Below are positions 34,640 through 48,500 of a DNA stretch of 64,000 nucleotides, piece by piece. Origin of the DNA: Hydractinia symbiolongicarpus. Its lineage: Eukaryota > Cnidaria > Hydrozoa > Anthoathecata > Hydractiniidae. The notes beneath the pieces are model-generated. The model was not told where the DNA came from. It saw only the letters and a list, made by a program, of their open reading frames with translations, and did no database searches. Every line of letters starts with the position of its first letter. Position 1 is the first letter of the stretch. The translations under genes and the position numbers were made by a program. The DNA lies in assembly GCF_029227915.1 (NCBI RefSeq), contig NC_079887.1:8060001-8124000 (forward strand). Direction: 5' to 3'.

Positions 34640-37600
34640 GGAAGGGGGTCTGCAAAGAAGTACTAGTTATTTTAAGCTACGGTACGGAAGCCATCAAGTG
34701 AAGCAATCTCTTAAATAGACAACCACCTATTTTCTGGTGCTGAAAACAACACACGATGGTTTCTACATGACTATGTAGAAATATGGCTAATACACTTTAT
34801 GGAAAAAGCAGAAAGGATGGCTTCACACTTTATCATCTCTGGTGTTACTCGGTCAGAGATTAAACTCACGACCTTTAACATTAATATAAGCATTCCACAA
34901 CAAAACTACTAGTCGATAAAAGCCATAACTTGATTTTGAGACACTCAAAAATACATTTTATGGAAAAATGTAATTGGATTCATTTAGTTGTATCATGAAC
35001 TAAACTTGTAAGTCATGATTTTGGGGCTAAAATTGCGAAAATGAATGACGCAGGAATAGTGCAACGTAAATATATGTATATTAGTTGCGTTGCTCGTGGT
35101 AATTTGTTTTAACAGAAAATATCAGAAACATTAAAAGTCTTAGATAATCCATATTCCTTTTAGATTTTAAAAAATGGGTAATGGTGACTTCTCCCTATTC
35201 TGAAAACATTTTTCTCCTCCATATTTCTCCCGTTCTAACATTTCTAGTTTATTCAAATCTCGGTCCTCACAAACTTAATTAAGTAAGGAAGCACCATCAC
35301 GCTTTACTATGTTACAACTAGGAGAATAAATCTTTATCCTCGACTCGGTTTTAATAAGTGTATCATAAGTTTGAAGAAAACTCTATAGAAGGTGATGCTA
35401 CATTTTTTTCTTGAATGTTTGTTTTTTATATGTACCGTTTATAAATAAAAATAAGCGAGATTAATAAACAATTATAATTAGCTAAAGTTATGATTAGGAA
35501 CAAGCACTTATTGTGTCGGTGATGACGATGTCCTTGTGTCAACATCCCTTTGACTTCTTGTCATCATTGGACAATGAAGTGTTCCGGTTGTCAAGTCTGA
35601 GTAATGGTGACGCAATGTAATGACACTGCTCAAAATATTTGTCTGTTTAGTCATCGATTAAATAATGCCTTGATTTTATTTACATTTTAAAGAGGGAAAA
35701 CAAAGAAGATTTGTGGTTGTATGTTACCATATTCCTTTTCCACACCATCAACATGGGATGATGGTGATGCATGAATTTATTAAAGGCTTATAACCGGGTA
35801 TGTCAAGATACAGTCAATGTATACTTTATTTTGTCAGGTGACCAAGAAAATAAGTGGCCGGAATAAGCGGGATAATATCACACATCGTTAGTTAGTTTTG
35901 CAGACCCACTCAACCGCCCTTAGTGTGAGATTTTTTGAGTGCAATAATTATATATGCAATGGATTAGAAAATAAGACGATTTACAAAAACGCGAGTTTAA
36001 TAAGCAAAGTCCACATGCCTTTAACACCTGGAACATATACCAAGAGACAATAATTCAATCCCATTTTCTATATGTTCTAATTTCTAATGCTTTCGGAACG
36101 ATCAAGTGTGAATGCAATTTGACTGTTGTTAAAGGGAAATCACTTTGTTGCTACAGTAAACTTCGTACCCTCAGGGGTCAGCAAGCGGAGTAAATTATCC
36201 CGTATGGTATTTCACGTTTTATCTACCGGATTTGTGTAAAAAAATAGAACCTTTTCCAGGAAATTCAAAAATTTAGAAAGAAAAAAGTATTTAGCTCTGA
36301 TATGCGTTAAAGCTAGTTTTATAAAATCTGTAAACACAGTTTTTAAAGACAGAATCCGGATTAGGCCATTGATTTTTTGAATAATCCATGTTGGTACAGT
36401 AGCAAATTCAAATTAGTAACCCAGGGTATATCTTTTACTGATTTGGAATATAATGAAGTTCTCTAAAATTTTATCTCATGTACTTGAAATGTACAGCCTT
36501 CTTATTATCATTACTTTTTTTGCAGCCATGACACTTTCATAGCAGGATACCAAGAAGTGATAAACGTGCAAGATACAAAAAAGTTTACGCAAGATTTCTT
36601 ATTGTCAAGATCACAAAAGAAAAAATCAAGTGATCATATGTTTCGTCTTGCAACAGTGTCGCAATATCGCCTAGGTGACGGTTGTTCTATTATTATAATG
36701 ACTAGCTGTAAATACATCTTGTTTTTCTGAAGATATTTTTTAGCGCTTAAAGTGAGCACTTATTTTTGCTATTAACATAGAAATACGCGTATTTCTACAA
36801 CCCAACAATAACAACAATTTAATGGCGGCAAATTTAAAAGTGGGGCAGGAGCCGTGAGAATATCTTAAATATCAGATGTTTGTGGTGTTTTTGTCTACTT
36901 TGCAGCACACATAATAACACAAAATATTTATTTTTCAAACACAAGTTTTTATTTAATAATACCGTAGTAATTGTTTGGGCCTATTTTTGAGTGTATTCTC
37001 AAATTATTCTGAGGCCGCGCCAGTAAACTTAAACTTTATAAGCAATAACTTGAGAAAGGTATGCTTCTTACAACTTATCACCGGAAAAAAGCAATTTAAA
37101 AAGTGTGAGAAAATCACAGATTCAAAAAAACAAAGTGTATACATTTAGCTAATTAGAACTTTGTCAATAATTAGCAATTTGTTTTTCATTTTAGCTGAGT
37201 CTCAATATTCCAGGTTATGTAATTACAATTATTTATTTATTTATAAATTAAGCTTTGATTTTCTTAAACTCCACGTTCTATATGTTCCTAATCGTTTTCT
37301 AGTCTACTATGACTTGTTTTTGGCGGTAAAACGTTACGGTGTATTAAGCACGTTAAAATTGCTAGAATCAGTGTATTCACTTTATCGGCGAAGCTCTTTA
37401 CAAGAACGTCCTTCAAAGTGAAGCTAAAAAGGAAGCTTGAAAGGAATTTGTGGCTTATAACAGACTATTTCATGTTGTTACTAACTGCGTAATCTGTTTG
37501 TGTTTCTGATTTTGTTTATAAAGTTTAAAGATCATCCAAGCTTTGATAAAATTATAGTTACTTATTCTTCAATAATGTTTTAAGTGAACGGTAATATTTT

Positions 37601-39516
37601 ACTTATTAAACTCAGTTACATGGAAGATAAAGGATACGTTATTTTTCCTAAACCACCTTCCTTAACCCTTTCTGGAGTAGATTTTTCATCCGTTCACAGT
37701 TGTGAAAACAGGATGTGCAAACGGTTACTGTATCATGTTACATATTTTTTGTATAAGAATCTTGATGCATAAGAAACAGTACCGGGACTCACCACTATCT
37801 ATTGTGACACTAAAATTACCTTGAAGTGAAGAAATATCGTAAGACTGAACCACTCGATAGCTTTCTTACGTAAGTAAATCGCTTATTTAATAAACAGTCA
37901 ACAACTGTTTAACATGACATCGTATAACGTGCTGGTGTTGGAAGAAGTCACGCTATTGTTATGTTTACACCCCCCCCCCTTCCCGTACTATCTTGTTATC
38001 CAATAATATTTGCTGACTCAGCAATAGTACAAACCTAAAAACAGTATTCATGTGTTTTTTTCCGTTGAATGGATTATTGGATTTGAAATGGCTAAATCTC
38101 AACCCGTGTTTTTGACTGTCTAAATTATTTTAGACTGTGTTCCAATGTGCATATACGTATTTCACATAAAAAGCATGCATTCTGGAATAACATATCAAAA
38201 GTTTCTTTAAGATTACACGCAAGACAAAAAGTCGGCAAAATGTAAATAAATTAAGTATAAGGACACATGAAAAGTTTTAAATCCTATACACCTCAACTGT
38301 TCTCTTAATGACACAACTGTTTACTTGTATCTCTAACAATACTATCATTTTTATGGAACTTTTATTTTGTCGCATTGAGCCTTTAACATCTCTAACACAC
38401 GCACGTATTATTGTGCTCTTCCCCTGGTTCGTCATTTGAATTAGTTGTCTTAAGGAATATTTATTTTCCGAGTGGACAAAGCAAACCGAATATGAAAGGA
38501 TTTCATCTGTAATGTATAAACAAACATGACTTAGAAACAAAAGAATTCTTCGTTGTCAATTCTCCATGTGCTCCAGCTAAACAGTCATCTCTCGAAATAG
38601 TACATTTTACAGCAACTAAACCGGGGGTTTTGCAAAGGTGGTAAAATCTTAAATTATTTTTCTTCTTTTACTAAAAACAGAGAAAAAATTGACGGCTACA
38701 TCTATTTACTTTTTACATTATCGTGTTTAAGCTTGTATTTTGTTTTTATAGTCTCAACTGAACGATTTTTCACGTGGCAAATATCTAAGGGGCACATACA
38801 CGGTAAAATATAACACTTCATACGATGTATTTTCACTGCTCGTACACTCGTTTTTGTCACTGCCGATAATTTTATTTATTAAGTTTTCGTTATATCTGGT
38901 TATATAACCATATGTATAGAATATATCATAAATGTTAAACATGAAGTATACTCAAAAATTAGAAAACATTTACTACTTTTATACACGATCAACCAAAATG
39001 TATTGGAACTTTTATATTTAGTATTTTTCAAGACTTTCTTTCTTCTGTGATATACATTATTTTATCATATCTGTGTATATTCCACTCAGATTTTATTTTA
39101 GTCAGTCCCACAAATATTTCGTCGTTTAGGGTTAAAATTTGCAGTGGGAAAAATATCAAATATCCCACATAAGACGCTGACAAAGAATTGAATTGGTAAA
39201 AACACACACCCCCGGCAGTATAAATATTTATATACACAATAACACCATTATCATAGGTCGTATGGCGGAACAGTGACAAAGCGATAAAACAATAGATAAA
39301 TGTTTTGGTAAGACAAACCATGTTTACACAAACACGGGTTGAATTCTAACATTGAAGATAAGTTTGTTGATATCACGGTTGATATCTTGTGAACTCATAA
39401 TTTCCGGCTCACGGCGTAAACACTACGGACAGATGAAGTAATATCTCAATCACAAGTATTGTTAAGTGTAGCCAGACGTTGAAGATCGTGCTCTTAAGCG
39501 CGACGAATATTCATAC
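34640..39516. other. Long intergenic region before the Kunitz gene
   Basis: About 4.9 kb without a supported gene. The short open frames present (for example 37161-37421, 37584-37772, 38277-38540 and 39028-39321) are AT-driven, lack domains and lack splice context. A C9 homopolymer run is at about 37970. The promoter of the plus-strand gene starting at 39517 should lie at the right end. Confidence 0.4.
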
Positions 39517-42500
39517 ATGCTGGACATGGATGGCTATACTAAACTAGCTTTTGTGGCTGTTTTCTTCACTTTCTTTTTTACAGATGGTGAGTGGAATTAT
39601 TTTGTGTATTTCTAGGAAGTTAATTAAAATTGTTAATTATGATATGTTTTATGATAAATATATCGCAAAAATATAATGTTATATTTGTTATGATGTTGCC
39701 ATGACATCATGCTCTGAATAGTGTTGTTCAATGGGCTACAAATGCTTCTTGTGTCTTGGTAATAGCTATGTTCACTGTATTGCTGTTAGGGTTCCGTAGC
39801 TCGGTCGGTAGAGCGCTCGAACCATGTCCAAATAATAAGCCCGTTGTCGATTCCGGCTAAAATTTCGGAGAGTTTTGTAGCTGAAATAGAAGTTTTAAGC
39901 TTGTGGTCCCTCTTGGAAACAATTGGCTTACTTCTCTCTCTGGTTACTTCTCTCAAAATTAGTGAAGCTAATCACATATAATATAAATCACTTCTACTAC
40001 TGTTTTAAGGTTCTACTGTTGGAGTCCTAATACTTCTCAACTATGCGATTTATGTCTCAACTACTCAAATCCTTGACAACAGACAGTAAGATTTGTCAAG
40101 TATGCGTACGATGTCGTATATCTGTTTGTTTTGAATACATGATTGTTGACATACGCGTCACGTTATTAACATTTAAGGGGCTACGACAGAAGTCTTGTGA
40201 AACAAATTATGACGGCTTGTCTTTGTTACTCAAATATTCATTCCAGTCATTAAGTTGGAAAAAATAGACACTAAAAGCAAAATGTTCATCTAAATTTAGG
40301 TTAATTTACAAAGGAAAAAATGTGACCACGAATTTGTAACTGATACGAAATTTGAAGAAGGACCTGTGTAAGTCGTAGTAAATGAACGTGTGACACCTTA
40401 CGCTTAGAAGGTTTTTCGATACGACTAGTAACTGGACGAAGAACTATTTCATTGTGAGAACTGAGTAACGTGCGAAATTTTAAAATAAGAATTTGTTTTC
40501 AGTCATTCAACTACAAAACTTATTTTGTGTCATAATTGACAGAGAAGTGTGAGTTTTTGTAGTGTGATAAAAAAACAAAATCTTTTACGAATGTTCCTTG
40601 AATATTCTTTCAATAAACGCATTTAAAGTTTTTTCTGTGTTTCTATTATTATCGTAAGCATATCAATTTTAAAAAGCATCTTTAAGCATTCGCGGGACAT
40701 TTTAACTTTACGGGGTACTTTCCAGGCATACAAATCAGGCACATGGAATACGCGCAAATTTTTTCACGTAGCTACTTTCGTGTCGGCGTTACATAATTTA
40801 TAAACAAATATGGGGCATTTAAAACATGTGCGTTGAAAAAATAAATTGGCGTAGTCATTTCAAGATGTTCAGCTATGGCTATGTTTTTTTATGCGATGTA
40901 ATGTATGTGGGAGGAAATAAAACTTCCTAACAAACGTTCATTCAATAAGTATATTTGTTTTTAATGTTTATTATTTGCGTTAAATCATTTGAGTTCATTT
41001 GTAAACTGTTTTTTGAGCTACCACATAAAGGTTTTTTCTTTCCTCTACAAAATATGGCGGATAAAACAGTGTTTATTTTTAATGTAAACATAATAATTTT
41101 AACGTGTAACAAATACAGGGAAAATTTTAATAAAACCATATATAAACATTACTAAGTGAAAAAATAAACATTGAGCAATAACTAATAACTTTTTTGTTTT
41201 CTAGCTAGCTAGCTAGCTACATTGATTTTTCAAGAATATGGTGTGTTGTAGTTTAAGTCCCATGATTCTTAATAACTATACCATAAGATATAAGTGAAAA
41301 TTCAATATTGAAATACACATGTGCTTAAGTTCTAATGATGAAAATATTCCCCAATTATGAGCAGCTAAGGATGTCAATTAGACCCAACAACTAAGAAAAG
41401 CAGGTTGACTTTGTATATATATATATTGGTTTTTCAGATATAGCTGGGATACAAAAGGTTTACTTCAATTGTATTATATACATTTGAATGCTTTTAAAAA
41501 GATGCTAGTATAAATAATATTAATGACAAGTAACAGCAGCATTTATACAAATTACAATATCAAACTGGATACGAGAATGTACATCTTACATACTTTTTAC
41601 GAAATAAATATAAAATATAACCTGACTAATTTTTGTTATGCATTTGGTTCTTAGGTAATGTTTAAAAGTCAGACTTTTCTTGAATAGAATGTGTTCCTAA
41701 CACATGGTTCTCTTAAGCCAGAGTTCAGCTAAGTTTTCTTAGTTCTATGCAAAAATTAATTTTTGTGTATAATATAGCTAAGTATAATGTTTCATTTATA
41801 GAAATTCTTAACCTCAAATTTATTAAGTGTGGCTTTCATTTTTTGTGTAAAAACTCCATCAACTATTGCACTTTCAGGTTTATAAGATATTTTTTTTTTA
41901 GTTGTACCAGATTCTTTGTCATATCCAAGTGACAAAGAAGTAAGAGAATTTCTAGGACTTAATCCAAATTGCATTGGATGTACTGGTATGTATTTGTTTG
42001 GCTTATAGTTAATTTTTTTTATTGAATTGGAAACTTTTGAATATATTGTGCATGGACTGAAATAAGTTTGCTGCATATGTTTCTGCAGATCAACACATTA
42101 TCTTATACAAGTGATGCAATGTTTTATACCAAGAAACGTAATTTTGATTTTTGTTTTGGGGAATCTGTTGTTAATAATAGGCAAACCCGAAGATGTTTTT
42201 TTCAAAGAGGTACTTTTTCAGAGGGGTGCAATATATTATATAATTACATAATTTCTTTTTATGTTAAAATGTTTGCAGAGTTTGTGACTGTCTGCTCTTG
42301 TATAGTAAGACTTACATTTATTGAAACTGCATATTTATGAGGAAGCGTTTTTTCTCTAGATAAGCGGATAAGGCGTGATCTGCTATTAAATTCTGAAGGT
42401 TAGTTTTAATTATGTCAATTGTGCTTTGTTACATAGAGGAAAAAGTAAGGAAAAATTTTCTTGTTTGCTTTTTTAAACATTTATATATTTTTTTAAAAAA

Positions 42501-45500
42501 GTGATTTATAATTTTAACAGAAATCAAACTATTATTTATGCTAAACACACATGTAGATGCATGTATGTTTAGCATAAATAGTAGGAATAAGTTACAAACA
42601 CACTTAATTGGTTGTTTTTTCCTTTTAGAAACATCAATTCATCAAGAAAATGTTCAATTTTTTGATGATTGTCCTGTGAGTGTCCCAATTGTTAGCTGTG
42701 ATAGAAACTATTGTAATGCAAAATTATGTCCAGCTCATCCAACAGCTAAATGCAAGTTGAGTTTGTGTGGTGAATGCAAGGCAGTTTTTTTTATCAATGA
42801 CAAGAAAGTAGATTGTTATAACTGTAAGTAGATCTTTAAATAAATTGAAATTTTAAACTATATCTGTTATTGATGCTACTGTTTGTTATATGGCTATTGA
42901 CTACTGAAAAATCTTCCTACTAAAACACTGGACCGCATTACAGCTCTATATAGTAAAGCCCTCTACTGTTTTTGTTATAGTTGATAACACAAAGCCAGCA
43001 TCCACTTTATCTACCTCCCAAGGTAAACATTATGAACTCATTTTCTTTACAATTCCATTAATGCTTTTAGATAGGTGAGAAATCTATAGTTTATGAAAAT
43101 ATTTGTTGTGATTTAAAGGCAAAGTTTCCATCAATAAGCTTTGTTTTACATATCACATATACATTAACTTCAAATGCTCTGGTAGTAGCAGTGGTTAAAC
43201 CTAAAAATATATATTACTTGAAATTGTTTTATATATTATATATTACTTGAAATTGAATTTAGTTTCAAAGACAGAATTAAAAGTTGAAGATCGCTGTGGT
43301 CCAGGTGTACCACTTGTTGGTTGTAAAGGAAATCCTTGTTTGGATGCTCAATGCAGAGGTTATTCGAATGCAGAATGTCGTGTAAACTTGTGTCGAACAT
43401 GTAAGGCAGTATTCTATGTCAACAATCAACAAGTTTTTTGTGGTACGTTTAGCTTAATTTGGATTATTTGTTTGTTGTTTGTTTATTTGAAAATACTTAA
43501 ATCTTGTAAAATTAGCAAATGAGCAATAAATGAGCAATATTTTGTACAAAAGTAAATGTTGAGGAAGTTATATTATTCCATGATGGTGTTTTAGATAAAG
43601 AATCCACTATCTCAACTCCCTGCCAAAATGAACTTAGAATAGATCGTTTGAGCAAAAAACGTAACAAATTTATAGTGACATGTAAATCTAATGGGGATTA
43701 CAGACCTCTTCAATGTTGGCCATCTGTTGGACTATGCTGGTGTGTAAATGAACATGGAAAAGAAGTTTTTAGCAGTAGAACTTATTTTCCAAACAAACCT
43801 AACTGCACTAAATTGGGTGAGTAAAATCGTTACTTGAACAGCATCCATCCTAACTTTTATTTTTATAGACTTTTTGTCAAAAGACCTCAGATATTCAACT
43901 ATATACACCATTTAAGTTTTTGCTCTGATATGAGTAATTGTTGTATCTCTTAGCTGAAAATTGTCGCAGAAAAGAGTTTGGATGTTGTCCTGATGAAGTC
44001 ACTGCTGCACAAGGTTTTCATTTTGAAGGGTGTCCAGGTATTAATTTCTGTCGAAACACGTTTAGTTAAAAATTTCCGATTTTCCTTTAATAATCTGTTT
44101 AAACCGGAGTTGTATTCTTTTCTATCCAGGTGTCAAGAATTGTGAGTACACTACTTATGGTTGCTGCCAAGACAGACGAACAATTGCTAAAGGTCCAAAT
44201 GGTGAAGGTTGTCCACGTAAGTTTATATAAGTCAGTTTCTTTTCTCAATACTACTTAATTAAAGTATTTTGTATTCAAAGAAAAGTATATTCGTTATTGT
44301 AATAACTTAGAAAGGGCAAACATGTTCATAGCTTAAAAGGGCGAATAAATAATTATGAAAGTCATGGTATCACAAATATTTTTTTGTTAACATATTATTA
44401 AAAAAGATAACCAGCGATTTGTACATGTTGTCAAGAAAAAGTATTTTCCTTATTTTCACGTTTATACACTATGTATAGGATTGCCAACAAAGTGTGAATA
44501 TCTTCAGTCCAAAAACAGCTTTATTGGTGCATTCAAACCTCAGTGCGATGAAGAAGGAAAATTCAAGCAAGTGCAATGTTGGGGTACTATTGGACAATGT
44601 TGGTGTGTTGACAAGGAAGGTCGTGAATTAGGAAGAACTAGGACCGAAGGGAAAATGCCTAACTGTGCTGCTGGTAGGTGGTAATTGTTAGAAAAATATT
44701 TAATTTCATAAAAAAATACTTTCTAATGTATCGAAAGTGCTGCCCAGACGTCTATATGTGGCTGTCATTTCTCACTCCTGTGTTTTTGTTTATTTGCAGC
44801 TGTGTGCAAAGACGAAAGACAAGATTGTGCTTCATATGTCAACTTTTGTCGTCAAATGCATCACTACATGTCGGTGTATTGCAGAAAAACTTGTGGTTAT
44901 TGTACTGGTAATTTTTAAGCTAACTCACGTTATTATGCATATTTACAGTTAGAACAAACAGCCCAGTAATAAATTAAAAAATGAGTCCTAAAAAAGTGTT
45001 GTTTAAATCAAATTTAAACTTGCTTATGTAAATACATGTATATGACGAGTTCCTCGCGTTTTATATTTTCCCAAATGCTATGTTTCCTATATTCCATTGT
45101 AATTTTTTGATGAACGTTTTTATTTCAGATGGCACTTCATCCAAATACGTGCCTAAGAGACCTGGCTGCTCAAGTCCATATGGATGCTGTTTAGACTACA
45201 TTACACCTGCCAAAGGACCTAATGATTACATGTGTCCATGTAAGTTGGCTATCAGCTGAAACTAACAGTATAAATGCAACTTTCTAGTGGTATTCATTGT
45301 ATGAAAAATCTAAGAGAAAGCAATTTTACAACATACGCAAAATAACTAAGTTACTGAAACTGATCATATTTTAAGCTCAAAGGAAAAAAATATAGTATTT
45401 ATTCTTCTGCTTTACTTAGTATTCGCTTCTGTATGTGACATGCCCAAAAGAACCGGAGAGTGTCGTGCAAGATTTCAAAAGTGGTATTACGATCCTGCTG

Positions 45501-48500
45501 GTAACGAGTGCAAACGTTTTGTTTATGGTGGTTGTCGTGGTAACGGGAACAGGTTCGGGACGCGGGCTGATTGCGAAGAGAAGTGTTTGAAAGGTTTGTT
45601 ACATCCTGGACTAGTTTGAATTCTACTGTAACATTCATTTATTCCCAACTTTAATGCACGTTTTGTACTTTCAAATCCAAGCACAATTTGCCTGTGATAT
45701 TGCCACTTGTTCATAAAATAGATTAAATGTTATACAATAAAAAATACATAAAGATTATACTTGATAGGAATAAAAAGCTGACTAATGACTCAATATTATA
45801 CTTATTTAATCATCTTTCTCATAAAACTAGCTAACTCACATCTCTCAAATTAGAAAGCCTCAAGTACAGTAGGCAGAATAAACTTGTACTTCTGACCTGT
45901 TTCTCCACTTACTGTTCTATAAATAATTGGTCATTTAGAAATTGAACAACCGAACACAACCACGCCACCTCCACCGGTAAAAGGTAAGCACGAAACAGAG
46001 AAAATTAAAATTCATTATGAGTACGATTTTGTTTGTATTGATAATTTAGTTAGTGTTTCTATTTATAAGAGTTTTTCTTCATCTTTTAGATGGTATTTGT
46101 TACCAGCCGTTGCAAGAAGGAGAATGTGGATCAACCTATCAGAGATATTATTATGATCAAAGAAAGAAAAGTTGTGAGGTTTTTATTTATTCTGGGTGCG
46201 GAGGTAACGACAACAGATTTCAAACAAAAAGAGACTGTGAAAATAGATGTATTCACAATTTAGGTATGTTCGGTTCACATGTTGTATCAAAAAGCAGTTT
46301 TCCTTGTTTCCAGAACCTTTGAGTGTATCCATTCCATCACATCGCTTATAGTTTTTACTAATACTTTTTATGAATGACGAATTTTAGGTAACATTTTGAC
46401 ATCTATCATGTCCCCAAATTTATTTCGTTCTCTTGTAGCTCCTCCTACAACATCAGGAGCCAATCCTACAAATGCTGTTGGCGGGCCTGTCATTCCTGGA
46501 TGTGACAGTGAATTTGGTTGTTGCTCTGACGGCGTCACTCCAGCTATCGGAAGAGGATCATTTGGTTGCCCACGTAAGTATAAATTGATTAAGTAGAGAT
46601 GACACACTGTCTGATATCTTTATTAAACTTATTTATGTTATGTAATTTAACATATATTTCTTTTAGGGTATGCCTCATACTGTCACATGCCTGCAGCTAC
46701 TGGCCCGTGTGAAGAATATTTACCACGCTTTTTCTACGACGTCGACACGAAGCGTTGCGAAGTGTTCTTTTTCGGTGGTTGTGGAGGCAATAAAAATAGA
46801 TTTGAGAGTGAAACTGTCTGTAACTATGAATGTATTTTAAAAGAAAAAGCAGACACCACTACACCGCTTCCAAAACCAAAATCTACAACAACACCTCAAC
46901 CGAAAAGACAGACAACTCTTAAAGCAACTACAACTTCTAGTACTGCCACATCTACTGCTGCCACATCTACAGAAGCTACTGTGGAGAAAGAATTAAGAAC
47001 TACAAGAAAGACAACCACTACTGCAGCCGCGACAACTTCATCTTCATCAACAAAAACTAAAACATTAAAAATCACAACTAATATAGCTGGTACTTAGCTT
47101 TAAAGCATTTGAATTTTGTTTTTAATATAAGAAATATGGTTATAAGATTTTTTTTCTAGGAACTGATATTTTCTATCTTAGCGAGTTCTAATATTTATCA
47201 AGTGCTAGTTAATTTACGTAAATCATTAAAAAAAATTCTTTTTTTAGAGATAAGAAAAAAAATGTTTGTCTGTTTCACAAAAATTGGTTCCTGCGAAATT
47301 ATCTAAAAACTCGCTATGGATAATCGCAAAAGTTAATTTACGGGAGCTGCTATCAGCTTCCAACTTTCAGATTGCTTTAATGTTAAGAAAAATTCCGGAC
47401 CGATACCTAAAAATGTGTTTTCCGTGGATTTATCATTCTACAATTTATATATTTAGCCAAATTTCTTTTTAGTAGCAACGCTTACAGAATGTCGAAAAAG
47501 ACAGGAGGTATCGTTGAAAATCAGTCTTTCTGATGGTCAAAAATTTTATTACCCAAATTGTACTTCAGAAGGCAAGTTCAGCTCGATCCAGTGTTGGAAC
47601 AAGTATTGCTGGTGCGTGGATCAAGATGGGAATGAGATAGGAGGAACTAAAACCAGCAGCGTTCCAGTTTGTCCCAAGCGTAAGTTTTTTTAATTGTTGC
47701 AATTACGTATGACTTCTTAGAATTAGCACGATCGTTATCCTTTTTGCCTATACTACTTTTTGCTACATTTGCGAAAATTAATACTTAAAATTTCCCTGTA
47801 ATGTCATTCTCGGAAATAACTACAGATGAAATTCGTCTTTATCTTTAGTTTCCGAAAATGCGCTCACTAAAATCGGGTTTCCACTTAAACGAAAATGTTA
47901 AAATTAATTGATGTCATTCGACAAAAAGTAGAGCCTTGAATGCGAAGGGATGACCGATTTTGTTTTTTGGTTACTGGCCAATTACAATTTTGCTATTATG
48001 ACAACGCACGAAGAGTTATACTAAAATACTTAACGTTCTTATAACTTCTAGTAAAATTAACTCGCAAATATTTTTGAGAGAACAAATAAAGGTTTTTTTC
48101 TCCTAAAATATATACATGAATATGAACAGTTTGTTAACGCTGGACTTAAATGCAACGTTGTCGTTTCTTCATGAAGCACCGTATGGTATTTTTTTACAGC
48201 TGAATCCAAGGTCTGCAAAGATGTTGAACCACAAAAATGTTTACGCTATGCTAAACCACGTTATTGTAAACGCTACAAGCAATTCATGATTAAAAGATGT
48301 CCCAACGCTTGTGGATTCTGCAATAATGAAGTTGAAAGAAAAGGTTGTCAAAGCAGTTATGGTTGTTGCAGTGATGGAGTCACTCCAAGAAGAAAAAATA
48401 AAAGTAATTGTCCAAAATACTCAAATATATGTCTCATGCCAAAAGCCATTGGAGGATGCTCAGGTTCAATAGAGAGGTTTTATTACAACGCTGAAACGAA

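Noticed and set aside
39788-39870. Functional tRNA gene
   Set aside because: A and B boxes are present, but acceptor and T stems do not pair; it fits a SINE head or pseudogene.
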